A stretch of 30,025 nt of DNA from Methanobacteriota archaeon (GCA_023396365.1 JAEWWL010000013.1:1-30025); one strand, 5' to 3'. Counted from the first letter of the stretch, positions 23,241-30,025 are shown. Numbers and translations: made by a program. Notes: generated from the sequence alone by a model not told the origin.

Positions 23241-24479
23241 ATGAACCGGACAGTTAAAAAAGAAGACCGGACGCTTTCTGAAAGAATACTTAGAGCCACT
23301 GCAGGATCATATGTTGACAGGACAGTTGACAGGGCCTTTGCACATGACGGTACAGGCATTCAGGCACTTGTTGCATTAAGGGGGTTTAAGAGTCAGAAAA
23401 TTGCAGACCCTGAAAAAGTTTCAATCATATATGATCACATTGCGCCTGCAAACAACACAACAACCGCAAACCTCCAGCATTCGCTTCGTGACTTTTCACT
23501 TAATGAAGGATTTACATTTTTTGATGTAGGAGAAGGCATCTGCCACCAGATAATGAGTGAGGGCATCTGTATGCCGGGTGAAATCGTTGTCGGTGCAGAC
23601 TCTCATTCATGCACAATGGGTGCACTTGGCGCTTTTGCAACAGGTGTCGGCGCAACAGACATGGCAGGCATCTGGGCGACAGGTGAGACATGGTTTCGTG
23701 TTCCTGAGACGATTGAAATATCTCTTTCAGGAGAGCTTTGCGGCTTTGCCAGTCCAAAGGATGCCGCTCTTATGTATATAAGAAAGCTTGGAATGGACGG
23801 TTCCACATACAAGGCACTTGAATTCACAGGCGAAGGTGCAGGCAGGATACCTGTTTACGGTCGTCTCACAATGTCAAACATGGCAGTAGAGACAGGTGCA
23901 AAGACAGGGCTTTTTTACTCAGATGAAAAAACAAGAGAATACTTAAAAAGCTTTGGAAAGGTGGCAGAAATTCAGACTCAGTGTGACTGTTCATATGAAA
24001 AGTCAGCTGATATTGACTTATCAGACATTGTTCCAATGCTCGCTGTTCCACACCGCGTTGACAATGCAGTGCCTGTTACAGATTATTCAGGAACAAAACT
24101 TGACCAGGTATTTCTTGGAACATGCACAAACGGAAGATATGAGGATCTTTTAAGTTTTGCTAAGATTGTTTCGAAAAACAAGGTAAAAGTCAGAACAATT
24201 GTAGTTCCGGCATCAAAAGGCGTTTTAAAAAAGGCAGTTTCAACCGGAATTATATCAGATCTAATTGAAGCAGGATGCACAGTCTGCCCGCCCGGATGCG
24301 GGCCGTGCCTTGGCGCCCATATGGGTGTCCTTGGCGAAGGCGAGGTTGGTCTTTCGACTGCAAACCGAAATTTTAAAAACAGAATGGGTGTTGGTGCTGA
24401 ATACTACCTCTGCTCCCCTGCAACCGCCGCCGCAAGTGCTATTCGCGGAGAGATTACATCGCCGGAGGAGATTATATGA
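23241..24479 (+). CDS. aksD: homoaconitase large subunit (AksD)
   Basis: The 412-residue aconitase-family protein hydrates and dehydrates homocitrate-type intermediates, making (homo)n-isocitrate for n = 1-3 in coenzyme B synthesis. [4Fe-4S] ligands are Cys295 (FLGTCTNGR), Cys353 and Cys356 (CPPGCGPCLGAH). Other family motifs are YDHIAPANNTTTANLQ and GADSHSCTMGALGAFATGVG. Length fits the archaeal two-subunit LeuC/AksD type. GGAG precedes the ATG, which abuts the aksA stop. Large subunits of isopropylmalate isomerase look similar; the small subunit next door gives the specificity. Confidence 0.9.
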   Translation: MNRTVKKEDRTLSERILRATAGSYVDRTVDRAFAHDGTGIQALVALRGFKSQKIADPEKVSIIYDHIAPANNTTTANLQHSLRDFSLNEGFTFFDVGEGICHQIMSEGICMPGEIVVGADSHSCTMGALGAFATGVGATDMAGIWATGETWFRVPETIEISLSGELCGFASPKDAALMYIRKLGMDGSTYKALEFTGEGAGRIPVYGRLTMSNMAVETGAKTGLFYSDEKTREYLKSFGKVAEIQTQCDCSYEKSADIDLSDIVPMLAVPHRVDNAVPVTDYSGTKLDQVFLGTCTNGRYEDLLSFAKIVSKNKVKVRTIVVPASKGVLKKAVSTGIISDLIEAGCTVCPPGCGPCLGAHMGVLGEGEVGLSTANRNFKNRMGVGAEYYLCSPATAAASAIRGEITSPEEII

Positions 24480-24949
24480 AACAGTCAGGCCATGCCGTAG
24501 TAATTGGCAGTGATGTTGATACTGATATGATAATTGCCGGCCGCTATCTCAGGACAACCGACAAGTCGGTCTGGGTCGAACATGCGTTTGAAGACTATGA
24601 CAAAACAATCGCAGAAAGGCTCAAAGGCTCGGTTATAATCGCCGGAAACAACATCGGATGCGGCTCATCACGCGAACAGGCGGCAACAGCCTTAAAAGAG
24701 GCAGGAGTGCTCGCCGTAGTTGCACCGTCATTTGCACGGATTTTCTTCAGGAACTGTGTCAATTTAGGTCTTTACGTGTTTGAGTGCGAAATCCAAAACT
24801 GCAAAGACGGTGATATCATCTCATTTGATCCCGAATTATCATATGTCGAGGCAGGAGATGAAAGATTTGAGGCCAGACCTCTTTCTGATAAGATGAAGAA
24901 AATCTTATCAGCAGGTGGTCTTGCAGGTTACCTTGGTGATAAAGAATGA
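24476..24949 (+). CDS. aksE: homoaconitase small subunit (AksE)
   Basis: The 157-residue swivelling-domain protein pairs with AksD. It carries DVDTDMIIAGRYLRTTD, with YLRT at residues 24-27. In Methanocaldococcus jannaschii the homoaconitase small subunit has YLRT in this loop, whereas the isopropylmalate isomerase has YLVY-type residues, and the Arg binds the distal carboxylate. This is the best sequence evidence in the cluster that the pathway is coenzyme B and not leucine synthesis. GNNIGCGSSREQAATALK is the usual substrate-binding motif. The start overlaps aksD by 4 bp. Confidence 0.92.
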   Translation: MKQSGHAVVIGSDVDTDMIIAGRYLRTTDKSVWVEHAFEDYDKTIAERLKGSVIIAGNNIGCGSSREQAATALKEAGVLAVVAPSFARIFFRNCVNLGLYVFECEIQNCKDGDIISFDPELSYVEAGDERFEARPLSDKMKKILSAGGLAGYLGDKE

Positions 24950-25767
24950 TTTTTCCGCGGCAGTGCAAGGAGGTAGGGTTTGCAGACAAAAAACCTTTTG
25001 GCGACCTTGTTTATTTTTTAAGCCGCTATTTAATCAAAAAAACAGACTCCGGTTTTGAAGTACTTGAAATAGAAACAAAAGAGGGTAAAGGCCTTCTTAG
25101 GGAGATTGAATCAACAAAAAAGCTTGCAAAAGAGGAAGAAACATATCTGTACCCAAACCCTGTCCTTCTTTTTGACCGCACAAACCTGATTAAGCTTGCA
25201 AAGGAGTCTTTTGATAAAACTGGCAGGCGATGCACAATATTCCGGGGGTTTGATGAGCATATGACATTTGTAATCGATGCTGACTTGTCTTTGCTTCTGA
25301 AGATTTATGTGTATGACGCAATGCCCCCGTGGCCAAATCTTTCAGAGATTATAAAAAACCTTGAAAAGACCGGCATTTTTGGTGAACTTGAGGTTGAATT
25401 CGAACATATCGTAAGAGACATCCGCGATTCTGAAGCATCGGTTTACCCGTGCAGGGCAGGAGGATTTGATATTACTCTTGACGAGGACAGACTCAACGGC
25501 GGTGAAAAAGTCGCCGGATGCCTAACTGCGAGGCAGTTTTTAGCTGAATGTTATCAGGGCGATTTTGAGATTGAAAACATCTGTCCGGCTGACAGGGCGG
25601 CACTTGAAAATAAAAGCCCGTATATTGCAAGATGCTGCCGGGCGGAAAGGTGCGGGCCGGTGACAGAAAAAAACCAGACAGGATTTATTGTTCACTGGGG
25701 GGCATCTCCTAAAATAATATCCGATGCTGTATATTCGCTCTGCCGGATTTACAGGGAAAAACAGTGA
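24946..25767 (+). CDS. conserved-looking protein of unknown function inside the aks cluster
   Basis: I do not recognise this 273-residue protein. It has no signal peptide or membrane segment. Notable parts are a middle FDEHMTFVIDADLSLLLKIYVYDAMPPWPNLSE (roughly 100-135), a Cys-rich stretch (AECYQGDFEIENICPADR, then ARCCRAERCGP) and a C-terminal GFIVHWGASPKIISDAV. The clustered cysteines could bind metal or an Fe-S cluster. Its ATG overlaps the aksE stop by 4 bp, so it is translated with the homoaconitase genes, and it lies between aksE and aksF. That location makes a role in coenzyme B synthesis or in handling its thiol/oxo-acid intermediates plausible, without direct proof. Confidence 0.8.
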   Translation: MIFPRQCKEVGFADKKPFGDLVYFLSRYLIKKTDSGFEVLEIETKEGKGLLREIESTKKLAKEEETYLYPNPVLLFDRTNLIKLAKESFDKTGRRCTIFRGFDEHMTFVIDADLSLLLKIYVYDAMPPWPNLSEIIKNLEKTGIFGELEVEFEHIVRDIRDSEASVYPCRAGGFDITLDEDRLNGGEKVAGCLTARQFLAECYQGDFEIENICPADRAALENKSPYIARCCRAERCGPVTEKNQTGFIVHWGASPKIISDAVYSLCRIYREKQ

Positions 25768-25846
25768 TACTAAAGAGATTGATTGTTAATTTTTAATAAA
25801 TACAATTATTTATGATATTTTGATAAATGCAGGATTTGAGGTAAAT
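25768..25846 (+). promoter_or_regulatory. short spacer before aksF, possible internal promoter
   Basis: This 79-bp AT-rich gap is the only sizeable break in the tightly overlapping aks run. It contains TATA-like stretches (25789-25800) and GAGGT at 25838-25842, 4 nt before the ATG at 25847. An internal promoter is possible. Confidence 0.35.
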
Positions 25847-26836
25847 ATGAAAATAGCAGTATGTGAGGGAGACGGAATAGGCCATGAAGTAATTCCCCCT
25901 GCAAAGGAAGTTTTGAAGCACTTTCTGCCGGATGCAGATTATTTTGATGTGTTTGTCGGATATGATAAGTGGAAAGAGACAGGTGAGTCGTCATCAGATT
26001 CAGATATAGCACTGTTTAAGAGTTCTGATGCTATTTTGTTCGGCGCAATTACAACCCCGCCTGTTCCCGAATATAAAAGTGTAATTCTAAGAATCAGACA
26101 GGAGCTTGATCTTTACGCAAATCTGCGTCCGGTTAAGGGAAGCATATTTGGGCAGGATTTTGATATAATGATTGTCCGTGAAAACACAGAAGGCCTCTAC
26201 TCGGGAATTGAGGAGATTGGAGAAGAAAGGTCAACAACACTTCGCGTGATTACAAAGCACGGCTCAGAGAGAATTGCAAAGATGGCATGCACTCTTTCAA
26301 TAGAAAGGGGGCATAAAATGCCGCTTGTAATAGGAAACAAGGCAAACGTTTTAAAATCCGATGTTTTATTCAGGGACACCTGCATTAAAACCGCAGGTCT
26401 GATGGGAGTAAAGACAAAACCGATGTTTATTGACGCTCTTACTTTTGATGTCCTGATGCATCCGCTCTCTTATGATGTCATTGTTACAACAAACCTCTTC
26501 GGAGATATTCTGAGTGATGCCTGCGGTTATTTAACAGGCGGCCTTGGGATGCTTCCAAGCGCAAATATTGGTGAGAAAAACGCATTTTTTGAGCCGGTTC
26601 ACGGAAGTGCTCCTGATATTGCAGGACAGGGAATTGCAAACCCTTCAGCCGCAATCCGTTCAGCCGCAATGATGCTTGATTATTTTGGAATGAAAAAAGA
26701 AGCAGAAATTGTTGAGGATGCTGTAATAAAAGTCATTTCATCGGGCGTCAAAACCCCTGATCTTGGTGGTAAAAACTCTACAAAAGAGGCAGGGGAAAAG
26801 ATATTAGAATATATAAAAAAGATTGATTCTACATGA
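25847..26836 (+). CDS. aksF: isohomocitrate dehydrogenase (AksF)
   Basis: The ~329-residue beta-hydroxyacid dehydrogenase oxidatively decarboxylates (homo)n-isocitrate to the next 2-oxo acid, ending in 2-oxosuberate. Motifs are CEGDGIGHEVIPPA, RIRQELDLYANLRPVK (substrate-carboxylate arginines), RENTEGLYSGIEE, TNLFGDILSD (metal Asp) and EPVHGSAPDIAGQGIANPSA (cofactor loop). The frame extends to a TTG at 25820, but the ATG at 25847 is taken because the conserved MKIAVCEGDGIG starts there with GAGGT upstream. Isopropylmalate dehydrogenase is the alternative; the AksE loop and cluster favour AksF. Confidence 0.9.
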   Translation: MKIAVCEGDGIGHEVIPPAKEVLKHFLPDADYFDVFVGYDKWKETGESSSDSDIALFKSSDAILFGAITTPPVPEYKSVILRIRQELDLYANLRPVKGSIFGQDFDIMIVRENTEGLYSGIEEIGEERSTTLRVITKHGSERIAKMACTLSIERGHKMPLVIGNKANVLKSDVLFRDTCIKTAGLMGVKTKPMFIDALTFDVLMHPLSYDVIVTTNLFGDILSDACGYLTGGLGMLPSANIGEKNAFFEPVHGSAPDIAGQGIANPSAAIRSAAMMLDYFGMKKEAEIVEDAVIKVISSGVKTPDLGGKNSTKEAGEKILEYIKKIDST

Positions 26837-26890
26837 AAGTTACTTCGTAGCTTAACTGAAACTGTTGCATGAAATAAAATTTCATACAAG
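26831..26890 (-). repeat. dispersed ~60-bp element, copy A
   Basis: The reverse complement of this segment matches 29236-29295 at 46 of 60 positions without gaps (hand alignment). It contains the palindrome ATGAAAT-AAA-ATTTCAT (26869-26885). It covers the aksF stop and lies directly upstream of a TATA-like TTTTAAA (26892-26898) for the aldehyde dehydrogenase gene. Confidence 0.7.
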
Positions 26891-26922
26891 GTTTTAAACA
26901 AAGTCCTAATTTTAACGGCAGA

Positions 26923-28377
26923 TTGTTTTTTTCAATTAATTCAACTAAAAAATCAGGAGGGATAAAGACGCCGGGAACAATAAAAGACGAATTAGAAAGA
27001 ACTGATGTGACAAATCCTGCAACAGGAGAAGTTTTGGGGAGCATTCCTTTATTTTCACCTGATGATGTGAATGCCTCTGTTGAATCTGCAAAATATGCAT
27101 TTTCAAAATGGTCAGAGAAAAGCGCCCGGGAAAGAAGTATTGTGCTGTTTAAAGCCGCATCTTTGGTAAGGGAAGAACAGGACAGACTTTCAAAACTTCT
27201 GACATCAGAGCAGGGCAAAATTCTGCCGGAGGCAAAAAACGAGATTCAGGGTTTTGCAAACGTTCTTGAGTTTTATGCTTCAATAGCAGGTGCCGTTTTA
27301 GGTACAGCCCTTCCAAAGTCAGACTACGGCTATTCCTTTATAAAAAAAGAGCCTATTGGAGTCTGCGGTGCGATAATCCCGTGGAACATGCCGGTTCTCA
27401 TTATGGCATGGAAGATTGGCCCTGCAATCGCATCAGGATGTTCAATTGTCTTAAAGCCCTCACAGAAAACTCCTCTTACAACACTCGAGATTGCCGCCAT
27501 TATGAAAAGGGCAGGACTTCCAGACGGCGTTTTGGAGATTGTCACCGGAAGGGGGGATATTGTCGGAGGTGCGATTGCAAAGAGCAGGGAAATTTCAGCA
27601 CTCTCCTTCACAGGCTCTGCATCAACCGGCGCGGAGGTGGAAAGGCTCTCCTGCGGGACGAGAAAAAGGCTAACACTTGAGCTTGGAGGAAGTGACCCAA
27701 TGGTTGTCTGCAGTGATGCCGATATTGACCTTGCCGTATCAGGCGCTGTTTCAGGACGCTTTTACAACTGCGGGCAGACATGCACGGCGGTAAAAAGACT
27801 CTTTGTCTTCGAGGATATTTATGACTCATTCCTCTCAAAGCTAAAAGAAAAGACAGAGAAGATTTCAGTTGGAAACGGTCTTTTAAAGGGAGTTATGATG
27901 GGGCCGTTAAACAGCAGGGAAGGCCTGTTATCGATTGAAAAACTTGCAGATGAAGAGGTTGGAAAAGGTGCAGATATTATTTCAGGCGGAAAAATTATTT
28001 CTGGCGGAAATTTTGATAAAGGAAACTTCTTTGAGCCTACAATAATCGCAAATCCGGACTTTCAAAGCCGCCTATTAAGAGAAGAAGTCTTCGGCCCCAT
28101 CCTTCCTGTTGTGCCGGTAGACTCTCTTGATACTGCAATTGAATATTCTAACAACACAGAGTTTGGACTTGGCGCATCAGTCTGGACAAAGAGTCTTAAA
28201 AATGCATATGCCTTTTCAGAAGGCGTTGATGCAGGAATTGTCTGGGTAAATAAGCACTTGAAAATTCCTCCGGAGGTTCCTTTCGGCGGTGAAAAGTCAA
28301 GCGGCACTGGAAGGGAGAACGGAATCTCTGCACTTGAACATTACATGCGTGAAAAAACAGTTATCATTTCGCCCTAG
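26923..28377 (+). CDS. NAD(P)-dependent aldehyde dehydrogenase, semialdehyde type; start codon unclear
   Basis: The ALDH-superfamily protein (484 residues from the TTG at 26923) has Asn155 (IIPWNM), Lys178 (KPS), the nucleotide-binding FTGSASTGAEV, general base Glu253 (LELGGSDP) and nucleophile Cys287 (CGQTC). It resembles succinate-semialdehyde and lactaldehyde dehydrogenases. The start is odd. A strong AGGAGGG (26955-26961) lies inside the open frame, and 7 nt after GGAGG (26956-26960) stands ACG (26968-26970), not a normal start; TTG 26923 has no ribosome site and GTG 27007 has none either. Probable length is about 470. Possible roles are CofA (lactaldehyde to lactate for F420), oxidation of 7-oxoheptanoate or pimelate semialdehyde given the adjacent aks genes, or general detoxification. 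Confidence 0.88.
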   Translation: MFFSINSTKKSGGIKTPGTIKDELERTDVTNPATGEVLGSIPLFSPDDVNASVESAKYAFSKWSEKSARERSIVLFKAASLVREEQDRLSKLLTSEQGKILPEAKNEIQGFANVLEFYASIAGAVLGTALPKSDYGYSFIKKEPIGVCGAIIPWNMPVLIMAWKIGPAIASGCSIVLKPSQKTPLTTLEIAAIMKRAGLPDGVLEIVTGRGDIVGGAIAKSREISALSFTGSASTGAEVERLSCGTRKRLTLELGGSDPMVVCSDADIDLAVSGAVSGRFYNCGQTCTAVKRLFVFEDIYDSFLSKLKEKTEKISVGNGLLKGVMMGPLNSREGLLSIEKLADEEVGKGADIISGGKIISGGNFDKGNFFEPTIIANPDFQSRLLREEVFGPILPVVPVDSLDTAIEYSNNTEFGLGASVWTKSLKNAYAFSEGVDAGIVWVNKHLKIPPEVPFGGEKSSGTGRENGISALEHYMREKTVIISP

Positions 28378-28399
28378 AAAAATGACCTGACTGCTATGA

Positions 28400-28516
28400 A
28401 TTCTGGATTATGATGACCTCATTACAATGACAGAAATGTTATTAGGATTGTTTAGACAGGATTGTTATGAATATCTGATTATTATTACCGGATTGTAAAA
28501 ACAGGGTTATTATGAC
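28400..28516 (+). repeat. degenerate GGATTGTTATGA-type repeats upstream of the QueG-like gene
   Basis: Five related units can be read in about 110 bp: GGATTATGATGAC (from 28405), GGATTGTTTAGAC (28445), GGATTGTTATGAA (28459), GGATTGTAAAAAC (28490) and GGGTTATTATGAC (28504), the last running into the ATG of the next gene. They are imperfect and unevenly spaced. They may be regulator sites or a decayed tandem repeat. Confidence 0.4.
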
Positions 28517-29228
28517 AGAGATAAATGATAAAGTTACAGAAAAGGTCAAAACCTTCATTGAAGACTCAGAGGCTTCAGTCTTCGGATTCTGCGATCTTGG
28601 GAAGATCAACAATCTTCCTTTTCCTAAATTAACAACAGGAATATCTCTTGGAATCAGTTTAAATCCAAAAATAGTTCTGTCCTTAAAAAACGGTCCGGAT
28701 AAGAGTTATGCTTCCGAGTGGGAATTGGTCAACAAAAGACTTCACTATCTTTCCGAAAGTATCTGCCAATTTTTAAGAGAGGAGGGCTATAATGCAGATT
28801 TTATACCGGCTTCAAAAACGATTAATGACCCGGACAACCTTTTTGCCGAATTTCCCCATAAAACAGCGGCAACCGCCGCCGGCCTTGGGTGGATAGGAAA
28901 ATGTGCCCTTCTGATTACAAAAGATTACGGACCGGCATTAAGGATAATTACAGTTTTTACAGACGCTCCCTTATCCTGCGGAATTCCGGTTACAAAATCA
29001 TATTGCGGTAATTGCGAAGACTGCAAAAATGCCTGTCCTGCAGGTGCTGTTTCAGGAAAAGAATGGTCCCCGGAGATCTTCAGGGATGAGTTCTTGGACA
29101 GCCACAGATGTTTTGAATACAGCAGAAAAAAAGGAGAAAGTGCAGGCTTTAATCACGGTATCTGCGGAATCTGTGTTGCTTCATGCCGGTGGACAAATAA
29201 ATATCTTAAAAGAGAAGGTCTTCTTTAA
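28512..29228 (+). CDS. QueG-like double [4Fe-4S] protein without HEAT domain
   Basis: The 238-residue protein has GLGWIGKCALLITKDYGPALRIITVFTDAPL (124-154), the hallmark of the epoxyqueuosine reductase family. Two clusters follow: C165-C168-C171-C175 (CGNCEDCKNACP) and C200 with C218-C221-C225 (CGICVASC). Bacterial QueG is longer (about 350-380) and ends in HEAT repeats, absent here. Archaea make archaeosine rather than queuosine, so a different substrate is likely; cobalamin use by the N-terminal domain is possible from the family but not shown. The upstream ribosome site is weak. It has its own 134-bp leader and is probably transcribed apart from the aldehyde dehydrogenase. Confidence 0.85.
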   Translation: MTEINDKVTEKVKTFIEDSEASVFGFCDLGKINNLPFPKLTTGISLGISLNPKIVLSLKNGPDKSYASEWELVNKRLHYLSESICQFLREEGYNADFIPASKTINDPDNLFAEFPHKTAATAAGLGWIGKCALLITKDYGPALRIITVFTDAPLSCGIPVTKSYCGNCEDCKNACPAGAVSGKEWSPEIFRDEFLDSHRCFEYSRKKGESAGFNHGICGICVASCRWTNKYLKREGLL

Positions 29229-29235
29229 TTAAAAA

Positions 29236-29295
29236 CGTCCATGAAACTATATTTCATACAGCAGTTTCATTTCAGTTACGAACTGACTTTAATTT
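29236..29295 (+). repeat. dispersed ~60-bp element, copy B
   Basis: Inverted partner of 26831-26890. It holds the hairpin ATGAAA-CTATA-TTTCAT (29241-29257) and a second perfect one TCAGTT-ACG-AACTGA (29272-29286), and ends at an AT-rich, TATA-like sequence (29288-29300) before the endonuclease IV gene. Confidence 0.7.
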
Positions 29296-29327
29296 AAAAA
29301 AAGCATTTTCAGAATTTGAGGAGTTTA

Positions 29328-30025
29328 ATGAGTTTAAACGCAGGATGCCATGTTTCAATTGCAGGCTCACATGAAAAGGCGGTTTTAAGGGCAGAAGATA
29401 TCGGATGCAGCACCTTTCAGATTTTCACAGGAAATCCACGCGGCTGGAGCACAAAAGAGATAGATTCAGACTACGCTGAAAGATTCATTTCAGCTGTAAA
29501 AGTCTCAAAAATAAAGCCTGTTGTTGCACATATGCCATATCTTCCAAACCTGGCAACACCTAAGCCTGATCTCTATAAAAAATCCGAAGATGTCTTAAAA
29601 CGGGAAATAAGACGCTGCGGTCTGCTTGAAATCCCGTATCTTGTTACACATCTTGGAAGCCATCTTGGAGAGGGAAGAGAAGACGGGATAAAAAGAACGG
29701 TTGACGCTTTAGTATCAGCGCTTGAATCAGAAGATAACGACGTTTTAATTCTCCTTGAAAACACATCAGGAACCAAAAATTCAGTAGGCGGAACTTTTGA
29801 AGACATAGGAGAAATTCTTGATAAATGCAGTAAATTCGGTTTCAACAGTGATAGAATCGGGACATGCTTTGACACATGCCATGCCTTTGCCGCCGGATAC
29901 AATCTTGCATCAGAAGAGAGTTTTTATGAGATGATTGATGATTACGAGAGCTTAATCGGCCTTAAAACTCTGAAAGTCATTCACTTAAATGACACCAAAA
30001 GTGAGTGCGGAGGAAGGCTTGACAG
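29328..30025 (+). CDS. nfo: endonuclease IV, AP endonuclease (partial, runs off window end)
   Basis: An ATG at 29328 with GAGGAG at 29318-29323 opens a frame that stays open to the window end (232 codons and 2 bases). The product has the Nfo TIM-barrel motifs: GCHVSIAGS at the N-terminus, HMPYLPNLATP, VTHLGSHLGEG, LLENTSGTKNSVGG, GTCFDTCHAFAAGY and KVIHLNDTKSECGG. These hold the His, Glu and Asp ligands of the tri-zinc site. The enzyme cuts the backbone at abasic sites in base-excision repair. Usual length is about 280 residues, so roughly 50 C-terminal residues are outside the window. Confidence 0.95.
   Translation, partial: MSLNAGCHVSIAGSHEKAVLRAEDIGCSTFQIFTGNPRGWSTKEIDSDYAERFISAVKVSKIKPVVAHMPYLPNLATPKPDLYKKSEDVLKREIRRCGLLEIPYLVTHLGSHLGEGREDGIKRTVDALVSALESEDNDVLILLENTSGTKNSVGGTFEDIGEILDKCSKFGFNSDRIGTCFDTCHAFAAGYNLASEESFYEMIDDYESLIGLKTLKVIHLNDTKSECGGRLD

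Noticed and set aside
22116..26836. Leucine biosynthesis (leuA, leuC, leuD, leuB) as the meaning of the cluster
   Set aside because: AksE has the YLRT loop of homoaconitase, AksA lacks the leucine regulatory domain, and the surroundings are methanogenesis genes. Leucine genes should be elsewhere.
28410..28478. C/D-box-like RNA: ATGATGA at 28410-28416 and CTGA at 28475-28478
   Set aside because: No complementary terminal stem and no clear C'/D' boxes; the motif belongs to the degenerate repeat units in this spacer.
1..30025. CRISPR arrays, tRNA/rRNA genes, insertion sequences or prophage genes
   Set aside because: No regularly spaced direct repeats, no tRNA-like cloverleaf or rRNA segment, and no transposase or integrase motif was seen when reading both strands.

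Overview
The window looks like a chromosomal segment of a hydrogenotrophic methanogenic archaeon, most probably of the order Methanomicrobiales (Methanoplanus/Methanolacinia/Methanomicrobium-like). The evidence is archaeal-type Shine-Dalgarno sites (GGAGG, GGTGA, GAGGTGA), AT-rich spacers with T-tract terminators, and near-complete gene sets for the first steps of CO2-based methanogenesis. An hdr-mvhD-fwd operon without any mvhA/mvhG hydrogenase genes fits Methanomicrobiales, where heterodisulfide reductase is known to couple to formate dehydrogenase. The genus is inference.

Layout. (1) 1-1375, plus strand: the tail of one lipoprotein gene, a 0.7-kb AT-rich spacer, and a full-length paralogue. 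(2) 1444-4883, minus strand: a compact second formylmethanofuran dehydrogenase, with a subunit D-B fusion overlapping a second subunit A and no subunit C. (3) 5099-6082, minus: an anchored alpha/beta hydrolase (proline iminopeptidase-like). (4) 6296-16149, minus: one ten-gene operon, fwdG-like, fwdF, hdrC, hdrB, hdrA, mvhD, fwdD, fwdB, fwdA, fwdC. (5) 16150-16882: a divergent regulatory spacer with an operator-like CGATCG pair on one side and a possible RNA pseudoknot at the ribosome binding site of ftr on the other. (6) 16883-17767, plus: ftr. (7) 17949-26836, plus: a tightly packed cluster of two tandem TiaS-like DDTD proteins (one probably methanogenesis marker 11), a radical SAM protein, an IorA-like thiamine-diphosphate protein, aksA, aksD, aksE, an unknown gene, and aksF. 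(8) 26923-30025, plus: an aldehyde dehydrogenase, a QueG-like iron-sulfur protein and the start of an endonuclease IV gene.

How the parts work together. Fwd reduces CO2 to formylmethanofuran and Ftr passes the formyl group to tetrahydromethanopterin. The low-potential ferredoxin electrons for Fwd come from flavin-based bifurcation by HdrABC, so joint expression of hdr, mvhD and fwd fits a physical Hdr-Fwd supercomplex. Hdr recycles the CoM-S-S-CoB heterodisulfide. The aks genes make 2-oxosuberate, the precursor of coenzyme B, so the right-hand half supplies a substrate of the left-hand half.

The most interesting possibility is that the unassigned genes packed around aksADEF include the missing coenzyme B steps: an IorA-like protein without its ferredoxin tail as 2-oxosuberate decarboxylase, and the DDTD (TiaS kinase-like) proteins as the final kinase. 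These are inferences from motifs and gene order. A second strong, non-coding signal is a ~60-bp inverted repeat pair (46 of 60 matching by hand alignment), with each copy directly upstream of a TATA-like sequence.
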